A stretch of DNA of 64,000 nucleotides from Longimicrobium sp. (GCF_035474595.1 NZ_DATIND010000046.1:217528-281527), one strand, 5' to 3'; counted from the stretch's first letter, positions 31,024 through 39,434 are shown. Numbers and translations: made by a program. The notes: generated by a model not told the origin, from the sequence alone.

Positions 31024-33261
31024 CTAGAACGCGGTCACGAACCCCACGTACCACTTCCCCTTTCCCCCGCCGCCCGGCCGCACGTACTCCACCGAGAAGG
31101 CGTCCTCGAAGATGCTGAGCCCCGTCCCGTACGACCAGCGCACCCCGTCCGTCGTAGACGATCCCAGCCGGACCAGCGACGGACGCGAGGCCTCGGACAC
31201 GTCCGACCACCCCGCGTCCGCCGACACCACGATGGCCGGGCGCAGCGGGGGGATGATGAACCCCGCCGCGCGCGCGATCGGCTGGCTCCCGTACGGGGGG
31301 AGATGCAGGAGCACCCGTCCCCGGCCCAGCGCCGCGCGGCTGCCGCCGAACTCGTTGCGCTCGTAGCCGCGCAGCCCCTCCGTCCCCCCGAAGCGGAAGA
31401 GGAACTGCGGCGGCGCCATCCCGCCTACGATCCCTGCATCCCCCCGGCCACTGAAGGTGAGGTACTTGCCGGTGCGGCGGAAGGAGAGGAGCGCCGTCAC
31501 CCGCTGCGTGCGGAAGTCCGCCAGCCCCAGCTCCCCGCGCAGCGAGGCGAAGAGCGAGTTCCCCAGCGACAGCGCCCCCGCCCCGCGCGCCCAGCGCAGC
31601 TCGCCCTCGGCCGCGGCGTGCGTGCCGGGATCGACGGCGGCCAGCTCCGGGAAGTCGCCCGAGACGCCGCCGAACAGGCCGCCGTTCACGTTCTTGCTCA
31701 CCGAGTCCTGCCGCTCGTAGCGGCCGCCCAGGATGGCCAGGAACGGCCCACTGCGCCGCGTCAGCTGCAGCTCGCCGCCCGTGGCGTCCAGGTAGTCGCG
31801 CACGTCGTACCCGGCCAGCGCGGCGCCCAGCGAGTAGCCCAGGTCCCACTGCAGCGGCGGGCGGAAGGCCTGCAGGTCGCGCAGCCGCCGGTACCCGGTG
31901 GCCGCCAGCGTGTAGCGCGGCGCCCCCGGCAGGCGCGGCTGCGGGTGCCACCGCGCGGAAAGCTCGCCGCGCGGCGTTCCCTCCGCGAAGGCCCATCCGC
32001 CGGTGGCGTACACGTCCCAGTCGCGCCGCTCGGGGCTCCCCGGCTCCAGCCGCACTCCCAGCCCCAGGTACGCCCCCTCCACCCGGTTGTAGCGGAAGAG
32101 GTGGTCGCCGCGCTCGTAGCGCAGGGAGACGCGCACCGCGCCGGGGTCGGCGCTGGGCGGGCGCACGGCGGCGCGCAGGTCCGAGAAGTCGGCGATGTCG
32201 GCCGCCTGCGCGAATTCGCCCACCGCGCGCGAGAAGTCGGCGAACGCCGTGTCGCCCGGCGCCAGCCTGCGCACCAGGCGCTGCCCGGGCTGCTCGGGGC
32301 GCACGCCGGTGTTCACCTGGAAGTCGGAGAGCGCCGTCACCATGCGGATGGCCGCCGCACCGCCGAAGAGCGGCGAGGAGACCTGGATCTCCCGCCGCTG
32401 GCGGTACGGCAGCCAGTAGCGCCCGCCGACGAGCCCGTTCTCCAGCTCGAAGTAGATGCCGCTCTCGGTGGCGATGAATCGCCCCTGCCGCTCCACGAAC
32501 CCGAAGCGCGCGCGGGCCACGGCGGCACGGTCCACGTCCACGTAGAAGGTCCCCGCCACCGTCCGCGCGGTGTCGGTGATCCCCACGCGCTGGCGCACGG
32601 TGACGGGCACCAGCGTGGTTACGCCCTGCTGCGTGCGCACGCGCACCGTGTCGCCCGCGGTGTAGTGGTAGAAGTCCAGCCCGCGCCACGAGAACGGATG
32701 CACGGCCACGGAGACCCGCGTGCGGGCGCCGGGGGTGGCGGAAAGGGAGAAGACGGAGATGGTGTTGCCGTACAGGTGCGGGATCACCCACGGCGACTCG
32801 AGCAGCGAGCCCACGGTGTACGGCGTGGGCGCCAGCATCCGCACGCGGTGCCCGGTCACGCGCTGCTCGAAGGCCTCACCGCGCGCCCATCGCACCTGCC
32901 CCGCGAACTCGTCGATCGTGACCGGCACCTCGCCGTTCTGCGCCGAGTCGGCACGGATGGAGAGGTAGATGGCCGCGTTCATCCGCGCAGTGTAGTCGTC
33001 CAGCCCCGCGGGCACCTGCGCCCCCGCGCGGATCACCCGCTCCACCAGCGCGCGCGTGGCCGGCGAGTCGAAGATGGCGGTCGAAGTGTCCGCCACGGCG
33101 GACGGTGCCCGCGTCACGATGCCCGGCTGCGCGGACGGCGGCGCGCCGGGCGGGGCCGCCGGCCGCGGGCCGATGTAGATGGTGTCCGTGCGCGGACGCG
33201 GCGTGGTGTCACGCTGCGGCTGCTGCTGGAAGAGCGCCGCCGCGGCAAGGGTCAGGAGCAT
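31024..33261 (-). CDS. Outer-membrane beta-barrel protein (Omp85-like C-terminus)
   Basis: A 745-residue exported protein: short hydrophobic signal MLLTLAAAALFQQQPQ, a periplasmic N-terminal region of about 400 residues without obvious POTRA repeats, and a C-terminal barrel built of alternating strands. The barrel has the Omp85 signature GTEGLRGYERNEFGGSRAAL and ends in a terminal Phe (GFVTAF), a usual recognition signal for barrel insertion. It resembles DUF5686-type or surface-antigen proteins. It may transport or assemble other proteins at the outer membrane, but its partner is unknown. The gene is complete and monocistronic. Confidence 0.82.
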   Translation of the reverse strand: MLLTLAAAALFQQQPQRDTTPRPRTDTIYIGPRPAAPPGAPPSAQPGIVTRAPSAVADTSTAIFDSPATRALVERVIRAGAQVPAGLDDYTARMNAAIYLSIRADSAQNGEVPVTIDEFAGQVRWARGEAFEQRVTGHRVRMLAPTPYTVGSLLESPWVIPHLYGNTISVFSLSATPGARTRVSVAVHPFSWRGLDFYHYTAGDTVRVRTQQGVTTLVPVTVRQRVGITDTARTVAGTFYVDVDRAAVARARFGFVERQGRFIATESGIYFELENGLVGGRYWLPYRQRREIQVSSPLFGGAAAIRMVTALSDFQVNTGVRPEQPGQRLVRRLAPGDTAFADFSRAVGEFAQAADIADFSDLRAAVRPPSADPGAVRVSLRYERGDHLFRYNRVEGAYLGLGVRLEPGSPERRDWDVYATGGWAFAEGTPRGELSARWHPQPRLPGAPRYTLAATGYRRLRDLQAFRPPLQWDLGYSLGAALAGYDVRDYLDATGGELQLTRRSGPFLAILGGRYERQDSVSKNVNGGLFGGVSGDFPELAAVDPGTHAAAEGELRWARGAGALSLGNSLFASLRGELGLADFRTQRVTALLSFRRTGKYLTFSGRGDAGIVGGMAPPQFLFRFGGTEGLRGYERNEFGGSRAALGRGRVLLHLPPYGSQPIARAAGFIIPPLRPAIVVSADAGWSDVSEASRPSLVRLGSSTTDGVRWSYGTGLSIFEDAFSVEYVRPGGGGKGKWYVGFVTAF

Positions 33262-33367
33262 CGGTCCGGCCTCGATTGTGGATCGTTGCGCCGATCAAAG
33301 GCAAGCGGCGGACCAACTGCAAGGGGACAGGGGACAGGGAGATGCACCGCCTCCCGTGTCTTCCCCA

Positions 33368-34141
33368 TCACCCAGTCGATGACGCGCCCTCCGCCTCCAC
33401 CTCCGCGCGCGCCTGGATACCGGTGGCGGGATGATTGGTGATGATCCCCGCGACGCCGGCCCGCAGCAGCGCGCGGATGCGCCCGGGCTTGTCCACCGTC
33501 CACACGACCGAGCCCAGGCTGGCGGCGCGCAGCGTCTCCAGCACCGCGGGCGTGGCGAGCGGATCGTGCAGGCACACGCCCCCGACGCCCAGGTCGCGCG
33601 CCAGCTCCAGCACCGCCGGGCTCCACCGCTCCGTCAGCAGCCAGCACGCCGCGGACGGGTCCAGCCGCCGCACCTCGGCCACGGAGCCCACGTCGAACGA
33701 GGAGAAGAGTGTCGCCCGCGTCCGCCCCGCCTCGGCGATGGCGGCGAGCGCGGCGGCCTCCACGCCGCGGCGCTTGATCTCGACGTTCAGGAACGCGCCC
33801 GACTCGGCCGCCCACGCCGCCACCTCCTCCAGCCGCGGCACCGGCTCGCCGCCCGCGCGCGCGGCGGAGATACTCTCCCACGCCAGGTCGGCGACGTCGC
33901 CGCGCGAGTCCGTGGTGCGGTCCAGCGTGTCGTCGTGCAGGATGACGGGAACGCCGTCGGCGGAGGGCTGCACGTCCAGCTCGATGCCGTCCGCGCCCTG
34001 CTCCATCGCCCGGCGGAAGGCGCGCATGGTGTTCTCCGGCGCCTCGCGCGGCGCGCCGCGGTGGCCGAGGATGAGCGGGCGATTCGCGAACACGGCATCT
34101 CCATCAGCGGTGGAATCGGGCGACGCGGCAATGTAGCGCAT
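33368..34141 (-). CDS. Glycerophosphodiester phosphodiesterase
   Basis: The 257-residue GDPD TIM-barrel enzyme hydrolyses glycerophosphodiesters from phospholipid turnover to glycerol-3-phosphate and an alcohol. Catalytic signatures: LILGHRGAPREAPENTMRAF (HR and E-N), ADGIELDVQPSADGVPVILH with metal-binding Glu/Asp and catalytic His, and VEIKRRGVE. The start is ATG 34141, behind GGGGGAGCGGGGG. No signal peptide, so it is probably cytosolic. A GGGGACA heptamer run (about 33325) lies just beyond the end of the gene, toward the barrel gene. Confidence 0.92.
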   Translation of the reverse strand: MRYIAASPDSTADGDAVFANRPLILGHRGAPREAPENTMRAFRRAMEQGADGIELDVQPSADGVPVILHDDTLDRTTDSRGDVADLAWESISAARAGGEPVPRLEEVAAWAAESGAFLNVEIKRRGVEAAALAAIAEAGRTRATLFSSFDVGSVAEVRRLDPSAACWLLTERWSPAVLELARDLGVGGVCLHDPLATPAVLETLRAASLGSVVWTVDKPGRIRALLRAGVAGIITNHPATGIQARAEVEAEGASSTG

Positions 34142-34342
34142 CCCCCGCTCCCCCGCCCCGCCGCATCCGGACACGCACCTGTCCCCCTGTCCCCCTCATC
34201 TCCCCACGCGTCAGCCAAACTCCTACACCGCGTCGGCGATGGCTCCGGACGACATCCGCCGTTGCCCGACCATCGGCGATCCGCGCGGCTAACATATTGT
34301 TCGCGAACGATTTCCGGCGCGGGAGCGCGCCCGCCGCCACCA

Positions 34343-34371
34343 TTGAACGGCACGGCCGATTGTAGTATCTT
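34343..34371 (+). promoter_or_regulatory. Candidate tatA promoter
   Basis: TTGAAC (34343-34348), 17-bp spacer, TATCTT (34366-34371). The -10 match is moderate. Transcription would begin about 85 bases before the tatA start. Confidence 0.45.
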
Positions 34372-34420
34372 GTACGGCTTGCAGGATATGAAACTGCGCT
34401 CCGGCTCTCCGCCAGCACAT

Positions 34421-34440
34421 GCGCGGGCATGCGCCCGCGC
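34421..34440 (+). promoter_or_regulatory. Hairpin in the tatA leader
   Basis: GCGCGGGC (34421-34428) and GCCCGCGC (34433-34440) form a perfect 8-bp stem with a four-base loop, ending 14 bases before the GAGGAGG ribosome-binding site. A role in translation control is possible but not shown. Confidence 0.5.
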
Positions 34441-34464
34441 TTCCCTTTCCGTGAGGAGGTTCCG

Positions 34465-34746
34465 ATGGGACTCGGACTCGGCCCCTTCGAGATGATCCTG
34501 ATCTTCGCCGTCCTGCTGCTGCTCTTCGGCGCGAAGCGGCTGCCCGAGCTCGCCAGCGGCATGGGCAAGGGGATCCGCGACTTCAAGCGCTCGCTGAACG
34601 GCCTCGACGACCAGTCGGTGCAGGCCAACCAGCAGCAGAACTACCTGCAGGCGACGCCCGCCGCGCCCGCGCAGGTCGCCGCCGCCCCGGCCGCGCCGGT
34701 CGTGGAGACGCCCGCCGCCGCCGGCGAGCCCCGGCGCCTCGGCTGA
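34465..34746 (+). CDS. tatA: Sec-independent protein translocase subunit TatA
   Basis: A 93-residue protein with one N-terminal transmembrane helix (GPFEMILIFAVLLLLFGA), the FGAKRLPEL hinge and the amphipathic helix ASGMGKGIRDFKRSLNG, as in TatA/E. It forms the pore of the twin-arginine export system in the inner membrane. A flexible Ala/Pro tail follows. ATG 34465 was chosen for the GAGGAGG site seven bases ahead. tatB and tatC are not in this window, so the operon is split, as in many bacteria. A strong terminator follows. Confidence 0.95.
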   Translation: MGLGLGPFEMILIFAVLLLLFGAKRLPELASGMGKGIRDFKRSLNGLDDQSVQANQQQNYLQATPAAPAQVAAAPAAPVVETPAAAGEPRRLG

Positions 34747-34775
34747 GCTTCGCCGCTTGCTGGTCGATGAATCGG

Positions 34776-34812
34776 AGGCCTCCCGGCGCTGGTGCGCCGG
34801 GGGGCCTTTTTT
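34776..34812 (+). terminator. Rho-independent terminator of tatA
   Basis: A 14-bp stem (34776-34789 with 34794-34807, one G-U type mismatch), TGGT loop, six T at the end. Confidence 0.93.
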
Positions 34813-34878
34813 CGTGCTCGCAGAAGTAGGAAAAGTACGGGAGTACGAGAGCACGGAACGGCGCCCCCAGCTGACGGC

Positions 34879-34906
34879 TTGACGTGCCGCAGCGTTGCCC
34901 TACAAT
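34879..34906 (+). promoter_or_regulatory. Sigma70-like promoter directly before the MNT gene
   Basis: TTGACG (34879-34884), 16-bp spacer, TACAAT (34901-34906). The predicted start of transcription (about 34913) coincides with the ATG at 34914, suggesting a leaderless message. Confidence 0.65.
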
Positions 34907-34913
34907 TGAGGGC

Positions 34914-35510
34914 ATGGAACTGGATCAGCTCTCCGCCTTCGTAGGCTCCGAGGCCCGCGCCCGCCTGCTCGCGCACTTCGTCGCGCGGCCGGAGTCGCGG
35001 CTGCACGTGCGCGCGCTGGAGCGCGACACCGGCATCGGCAAGCGCTCGCTGCAGAAGGAGCTGGCCCGGCTGGTGGAGATGGGGCTGGTGCGGCGCGAGC
35101 ACGAGGGCCGGCGCGTGGTGTACGTGCGCAGCGGCTACACGCCCGAGTGGCGCGCGATCGAGAAGCTGGTGGCCACGTACGGCATCCCCCTCCTCCTCCG
35201 CGCGGGGCTCGCGGGCGTTCCCGGCGTGGAGGCGGCGTTCATCTTCGGCTCCCTCGCCCGCGGCGACGCCCGCCCCGACAGCGACATCGACCTGCTTGTG
35301 TACGGGGAGGAGCTCGGCGATTCCTTCGATTTCCTGTACATCTTCGGCCTGCTCGATCGCAAGCTCGACGACAAGTGGATCGACCGGGAGCGTTTCCTTC
35401 GCTGGAACGACCCGCGGGTCAGCTTTCTCCCGTCGGCGCTTCGCGCCCCGAAGATCTGGCTGATCGGCTCCGAGAACCTCTTCCCGCAGCGGGAGCGAAT
35501 GGCCGCATGA
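34914..35510 (+). CDS. HTH-fused MNT-type nucleotidyltransferase (candidate antitoxin)
   Basis: A 198-residue protein with an N-terminal winged helix (about 1-75: LHVRALERDTGIGKRSLQKE, LARLVEMGLVRREHEG) and a C-terminal minimal nucleotidyltransferase domain (about 85-190) with the active-site motif GSLARGDARPDSDIDLLV (GSxxRGx...DxD). It is directly coupled to a HEPN-like gene (ATGA overlap), the arrangement of MntA/HepT toxin-antitoxin modules. In the known MntA-HepT pairs MntA AMPylates the HEPN RNase and neutralises it. Here the extra HTH could provide autoregulation of the operon. The promoter places transcription start at the ATG. Confidence 0.85.
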   Translation: MELDQLSAFVGSEARARLLAHFVARPESRLHVRALERDTGIGKRSLQKELARLVEMGLVRREHEGRRVVYVRSGYTPEWRAIEKLVATYGIPLLLRAGLAGVPGVEAAFIFGSLARGDARPDSDIDLLVYGEELGDSFDFLYIFGLLDRKLDDKWIDRERFLRWNDPRVSFLPSALRAPKIWLIGSENLFPQRERMAA

Positions 35511-35971
35511 CGGACCGCATCGAAGCGCTTTTATCCGCGGGGATGCTTGCCCGGGAATCCGCCCCCGACGAAGAGGTGGCCGGGATCTGGGCCAACGCGC
35601 TCAAGGGTTATCACGACGCGCGAGCCGCCGGCCTGAGCGCCGAAGGCCGCGTGATCCGCGCGTACGACGCGGCGCGGCTGGCCGCCTACGCGCTGGTGCG
35701 CTCGCGCAACGTGAAGGCGCGCGCCCAGAACCATCACGAGGTCACGCTCACCGCGGCGGGAATCATCGGCGGGGAAGACTTCGAGCGGGCGCTCCGCGAC
35801 GTGAACCAGCTGCGCAAGCTGCGAAACACGCTGGAGTACGGCTGGGAGGCCGCGTCGGAGCGGGACGCCGAGCGAGCGGTTCCAATCGTCGCGCGCCTGC
35901 TGGGGCTGGCTGCCGAAAACCTCCGCGCCGAACTCCCCAGCATCGCCGCCCGCATCTCCACGCCCGCGTAG
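35507..35971 (+). CDS. HEPN-like protein coupled to the MNT gene (candidate toxin)
   Basis: The 154-residue, all-helical protein starts at ATG 35507 inside the stop region of the MNT gene. Features fitting a HEPN fold are DAARLAAYALVRSRNVKARA followed by NHHEVT and a later LRKLRNTLEYGWEAASE helix. The RNase signature of HEPN toxins (R-x4-6-H) can be read as R-A-Q-N-H-H, but it is not a clean match to HepT. The pairing with an MNT gene supports a toxin or at least a partner role. Without alignment the catalytic status is uncertain. Confidence 0.7.
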   Translation: MTDRIEALLSAGMLARESAPDEEVAGIWANALKGYHDARAAGLSAEGRVIRAYDAARLAAYALVRSRNVKARAQNHHEVTLTAAGIIGGEDFERALRDVNQLRKLRNTLEYGWEAASERDAERAVPIVARLLGLAAENLRAELPSIAARISTPA

Positions 35972-35980
35972 CTCCCCGCC

Positions 35981-37438
35981 TCACCCCCCCTCGCCGAGCG
36001 CCTTCAGCAGCTTGTCGTGGATGCCGCCGAAGCCGCCGTTCGACATCACCAGCACCACCTCGCGGTGGTGCAGCCGCGGCGCCAGGTGCGCCACGATGTC
36101 GTCGGGCTCGGGGATGTACCACGCCTCCTTTCCCTCGCCCTTCCACGCCTCCACCAGCTCGCGCGGGTTCATCGCCGTCTGCTCGGTGTAGCGCTCGGGG
36201 TGGAAGAGCCCCGCCAGCACCACCTGGTCCGCCGAGGCGAACGCGGCCCGGTACGCATCCTGGAATTCGCGGCGCTGCGCCGTGTAGCTGCGCGGCTCGA
36301 AGATCGCGACGAGAGGCCGGTCGCCGTACCGCTGCCGCACCGCGTCGATGGTCTCGCGCACAGCGGTGGGATGGTGCGCGAAGTCGTCGATCACCGTGAC
36401 CCCGCGCGCCTCGCCGCGCACCTCCATGCGCCGCTTCACGCTGCGGAAGGTGCGCAGCCCCTCGCGCACGCCGTCGCGGTCGGCGCCGATGAACTCGGCC
36501 ACCGCGATCACCGCCAGACAATTGCGCACGTTAAACGCGCCGGAGAGCGGCGTGTCCACCTCGCCCCAGCGCTCGCCGCCGCGCAGCACGGTGAAGCGCG
36601 TTCCCTCCGCCCCGAACTCCACCCCCTCCGCCGTCCACACCGGGTGCCCGCCGTCTCCGGAAGCACCGTCGCCGTAGGCGAAGCTCTCCACCGGCGCGAA
36701 GGCCTTCGGCGCCAGCTCGCGCACGATGGGCGAGTCCCACCCGGCCACCAGCGCGCCGTTGCCGGGGACGAGGTTGATGAAGCGCGCGAAGGCGAAGCGG
36801 TACGCCTCCTCGTCGCGGTAGATGTCGGCGTGGTCGAACTCGATGTTGTTCACCAGCCCCACGTACGGCAGGTAGTGCCACATCTTGGGGCCCTTGTCGA
36901 AGTACGCCGTGTCGTACTCGTCGGCCTCGATCACGAACCACTCCGAGTCGGTCAGCCGGTAGCTGCTGCCGAAGTTCTCGGCCACCCCGCCGATCAGGAA
37001 CGACGGGTTCAGCCCCGCGCCCTCGAGCGCCGCGGCCAGCAGCGACGTGGTGGTCGTCTTCCCGTGCGTTCCCGCCACCGCCAGCACCTTGCGGGTGCGC
37101 AGGAACTCTTCCTTCAGGGTGTGCGCCGCCGAGGTGTACGGCAGCCGCCGGTCCAGCACCGCCTCCAGCTCGGGGTTCCCGCGGGAGATGGCGTTTCCCA
37201 CGATCACCCAGTCCGGGCGCGGCTCCAGGTTCTCGGGCCGGAAGCCGACCGCGTAGTCGATCCCCATCTCCCGCAGCTGGTCCGACATGGGCGGGTAGAC
37301 GTTCTCGTCGCTCCCGGTGACCGTGTGCCCCGCCGCGCGCAGCAGCCCGGCGAGCGAGGCCATCGCCGTCCCCGCGATGCCGATCAGGTGGTAGTGGCGT
37401 GGGGTGGAGCTCTGCACGGTGGAGCGCATGTCGGTCAT
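35981..37438 (-). CDS. mpl: UDP-N-acetylmuramate:L-Ala-gamma-D-Glu-meso-DAP ligase
   Basis: A 485-residue Mur-ligase that reattaches the recycled tripeptide L-Ala-gamma-D-Glu-meso-DAP to UDP-MurNAc, in the cytosol. Features: N-terminal HYHLIGIAGTAMASLAGLLR, ATP P-loop VAGTHGKTTTTSLLAA (122-137), EADEYDTAYFDKGPKMWHY, NIEFDHADIY and IDDFAHHPTA. This sequence style separates Mpl from MurC. It implies meso-DAP peptidoglycan and therefore a diderm envelope. The start at ATG 37438 is supported by homology; ATG 37429 is an alternative. Its divergent neighbour across about 165 bases is the FKBP lipoprotein. Confidence 0.95.
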   Translation of the reverse strand: MTDMRSTVQSSTPRHYHLIGIAGTAMASLAGLLRAAGHTVTGSDENVYPPMSDQLREMGIDYAVGFRPENLEPRPDWVIVGNAISRGNPELEAVLDRRLPYTSAAHTLKEEFLRTRKVLAVAGTHGKTTTTSLLAAALEGAGLNPSFLIGGVAENFGSSYRLTDSEWFVIEADEYDTAYFDKGPKMWHYLPYVGLVNNIEFDHADIYRDEEAYRFAFARFINLVPGNGALVAGWDSPIVRELAPKAFAPVESFAYGDGASGDGGHPVWTAEGVEFGAEGTRFTVLRGGERWGEVDTPLSGAFNVRNCLAVIAVAEFIGADRDGVREGLRTFRSVKRRMEVRGEARGVTVIDDFAHHPTAVRETIDAVRQRYGDRPLVAIFEPRSYTAQRREFQDAYRAAFASADQVVLAGLFHPERYTEQTAMNPRELVEAWKGEGKEAWYIPEPDDIVAHLAPRLHHREVVLVMSNGGFGGIHDKLLKALGEGG

Positions 37439-37602
37439 CGGCGTTGATCCGTCGGGAACGAAAGTGGCTCGGAATGCATCGAGCGGGCGCAGGGCGACTG
37501 CGAAGTGCGTGCCCGGCAGCGGGTTCAGCGAACGCGCCCGGAGTGGTATATTCCATCCTCCGTGCGCTCGCGTCAAAAAACCACCGCCGCAAGGAAGACC
37601 TC

Positions 37603-38079
37603 TTGAAGCTCGGGATCCTGTTCGCCACGGCCTCGCTGGCCGTGCTTTCCGCCTGCTTCGGCGACCCCACCGGCGCCCGGCTGGAGATCGGGCCCCCACC
37701 CGCGCTCCCCGCCGGCACCGACACCGTGACCACCGCGTCGGGGCTGAAGTACGCCGACATCATCGTGGGCACGGGCGACGTGGCCCAGGCCAACAGCCGG
37801 GTGCAGGTGCACTACACGCTCTGGCTGTCCAACGGCAGCGGCATCGAGACCTCGCGGGGCGGAGCGCCGCTCCTCTTCACGCTGGGCGACGCCGGGCTGA
37901 TCGCCGGCTTCAGCCAGGGGATCCCGGGGATGAAGGAGGGCGGCACGCGCCGGCTGATCATCCCGCCGTCGCTCGGGTACGGCTCCACGCCGCAGACCGA
38001 CGCCAGCGGACGGGTGATCATCCCCGCCAACTCCACGCTCATCTTCGACGTAGAGCTGGTGTCGGTGCAGCCGGGATGA
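37603..38079 (+). CDS. FKBP-type peptidyl-prolyl isomerase, lipoprotein
   Basis: The 158-residue protein begins with TTG 37603; AGGAAG lies nine bases ahead and the frame upstream has no signal-like sequence. Signal peptide ends in lipobox VLSAC, so it should be lipid-anchored in the periplasm. The FKBP domain (about 45-158) has VQVHYTLWLSNG, LIAGFSQGIPGMKEGGTRRL and IIPPSLGYGS, typical substrate-pocket elements. It should catalyse cis-trans isomerisation of X-Pro bonds in exported proteins. Its stop overlaps the ArfB start (ATGA), an unusual pairing of a periplasmic chaperone and a ribosome-rescue factor. Confidence 0.92.
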   Translation: MKLGILFATASLAVLSACFGDPTGARLEIGPPPALPAGTDTVTTASGLKYADIIVGTGDVAQANSRVQVHYTLWLSNGSGIETSRGGAPLLFTLGDAGLIAGFSQGIPGMKEGGTRRLIIPPSLGYGSTPQTDASGRVIIPANSTLIFDVELVSVQPG

Positions 38080-38507
38080 GCGACGACGGCGTCCTGGCCA
38101 TCAATGAGTCGCTCTGGGTTCCCCGGACCGAGCTGGCGTACCGCGCCACCCGCTCGGGCGGCCCCGGCGGCCAGCACGTGAACACCAGCTCCACGCGCGT
38201 GGAACTGGTGTGGGACGTGGACGCGTCGCCCAGCCTGAGCGACGAGCAGCGCGCCCGCATCCGCGAGAAGCTGGCGAACCGCATCAGCGGCGAGGGCACG
38301 CTGCTGCTGGCGGCCAGCGAGCACCGCAGCCAGCACCAGAACAAGGAAGCGGTCACCGAGCGCTTCGTGGAGCTGGTCCGCCAGGCGCTCGTCGTGCCCA
38401 AGAAGCGCAGGAAGACCCGCCCCAGCGCCGCCTCGCGCGAGGAGCGCCTCCGCGCCAAGAAGCACCGTTCCGAGGTGAAGCGGAGCCGCCGGACGCTGGA
38501 AGACTGA
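38076..38507 (+). CDS. arfB: Alternative ribosome-rescue factor / peptidyl-tRNA hydrolase ArfB
   Basis: The 143-residue protein has the class I release-factor catalytic domain with GGQ (31-33) in RSGGPGGQHVNTSSTRVEL, and a basic C-terminal tail (KKRRKTRPSAASREERLRAK) that enters the empty mRNA channel of stalled ribosomes. It hydrolyses peptidyl-tRNA on non-stop ribosomes. Its length matches the family. The start codon ATG 38076 overlaps the FKBP stop. Confidence 0.95.
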   Translation: MSDDGVLAINESLWVPRTELAYRATRSGGPGGQHVNTSSTRVELVWDVDASPSLSDEQRARIREKLANRISGEGTLLLAASEHRSQHQNKEAVTERFVELVRQALVVPKKRRKTRPSAASREERLRAKKHRSEVKRSRRTLED

Positions 38508-38514
38508 CGGCCGA

Positions 38515-38647
38515 GTACGGAAGTACGAGAGTACGGAAGTACGATACCGTTCGTGACCGGCGGACGCGCGCCGCCATCTGCCCCGCGGGAAGTCCGCGAA
38601 GGCGGACTGCGTGCTTTTGTAGCCGCGAGTTCACTCGCATTTTCGCG
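38515..38647. repeat. Octamer run and GCGAGT/ACTCGC extragenic repeat
   Basis: AGTACGGA-type octamers (38515-38545) are followed by an inverted copy of the repeat AGTCCGCCTTCGCGGACT / CTCGCGGCTACA (38586-38647), as at 26269 and 27309. No gene is supported in 38508-38715. Confidence 0.8.
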
Positions 38648-38715
38648 ATACCATCCCCGCCGCGACGCGAACTCTTTACCGCACCTCACCCGCGACAAGG
38701 TCGGTAGAAAAGCAC

Positions 38716-38749
38716 CGAGCCCCCGCCGGATCTCTCCGGAGGGGGCTCG
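38716..38749 (-). terminator. Terminator of the GlsB-like gene
   Basis: A 15-bp stem (38716-38730 with 38735-38749, one mismatch). Read on the minus strand it is followed by GTGCTTTT. Confidence 0.82.
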
Positions 38750-38770
38750 TTGCGTCGGGTGCGCGCGCGG

Positions 38771-39013
38771 TTAGACGTGCGCGCGCCGGCCGATGATGAG
38801 GCGGTAGAGCCCCAGGAGGATCAGCGCGCCGACGACCGAGCCGATGAGGCCGACCCGCCCGTCGCTGCCGCCGAACAGGAACCCACCGATCAGCGAGCCC
38901 GCGATGCCGAGCAGGATGGTGACGATGATCCCGCCCGGGTCACGCCCCGGCATGATCAGCTTGGCAATCGCGCCGGCGATCAGGCCGATGATGATCATCC
39001 ACAGGATACCCAT
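38771..39013 (-). CDS. GlsB/YeaQ/YmgE-family small membrane protein
   Basis: An 80-residue hydrophobic protein with three predicted membrane helices: MGILWMIIIGLIAGAIAKLI, a Gly-rich central helix (IIVTILLGIAGSLIGGFLFG) and VGLIGSVVGALILLGLYRLI, ending in RRAHV. This is the transglycosylase-associated (YeaQ/YmgE/GlsB) family, often general-stress induced, with unknown biochemical role. GGAGG lies six bases before ATG 39013. A single-gene unit with its own terminator. Confidence 0.93.
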   Translation of the reverse strand: MGILWMIIIGLIAGAIAKLIMPGRDPGGIIVTILLGIAGSLIGGFLFGGSDGRVGLIGSVVGALILLGLYRLIIGRRAHV

Positions 39014-39434
39014 ACGTTTCCTCCACCCTTTCGTGTTTCCGCCGCGACGGGGCCTCCGCTCCGTCGTCGGCGGCCGGTAACGCAAATGGGGTGCCGAAGT
39101 TACGCGTTGCACCGGACACCCGCGCCGATCCCCGCGTCGCGACAGGACGATCCTGAACTTCGGGATTCGGGCGTGTTTGGCGCTTGGGCGCCAAACCGGG
39201 CTGCGCGCGCCGTAGGGCACGGTACGACTGTGCCCAACGGCGCCGGGCCCCCGGCGGATTCATCTCCGCCGAGAGCCCGTCTCGATCAACCTGCATCATT
39301 GCATCCGCCCCGCCGGGTTCCCGGCCCTTCGGGCGCGCATCCCTCACGCAACAGCAGGGGACAGCGAGAAGATCGGGCAAGGTCGCCTGGGAGCGAAGAT
39401 CCAGCTCCTACGCTCGCCGCGACTTCCAACCGTC
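39014..39434. other. Intergenic region without recognised gene
   Basis: Upstream region of the GlsB-like gene. A near-palindromic patch near 39170-39200 (TTTGGCGCTTGGGCGCCAAA) is the only structure noticed. Short frames here are not protein-like. Confidence 0.4.

Larger units (their letters stand above)
34142..34464. other. 323-base divergent region upstream of GDPD and tatA
   Basis: Lower G+C patch near 34290-34390 with the candidate tatA promoter (34343-34371) and a leader hairpin (34421-34440). Nothing else is recognised. Confidence 0.5.
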
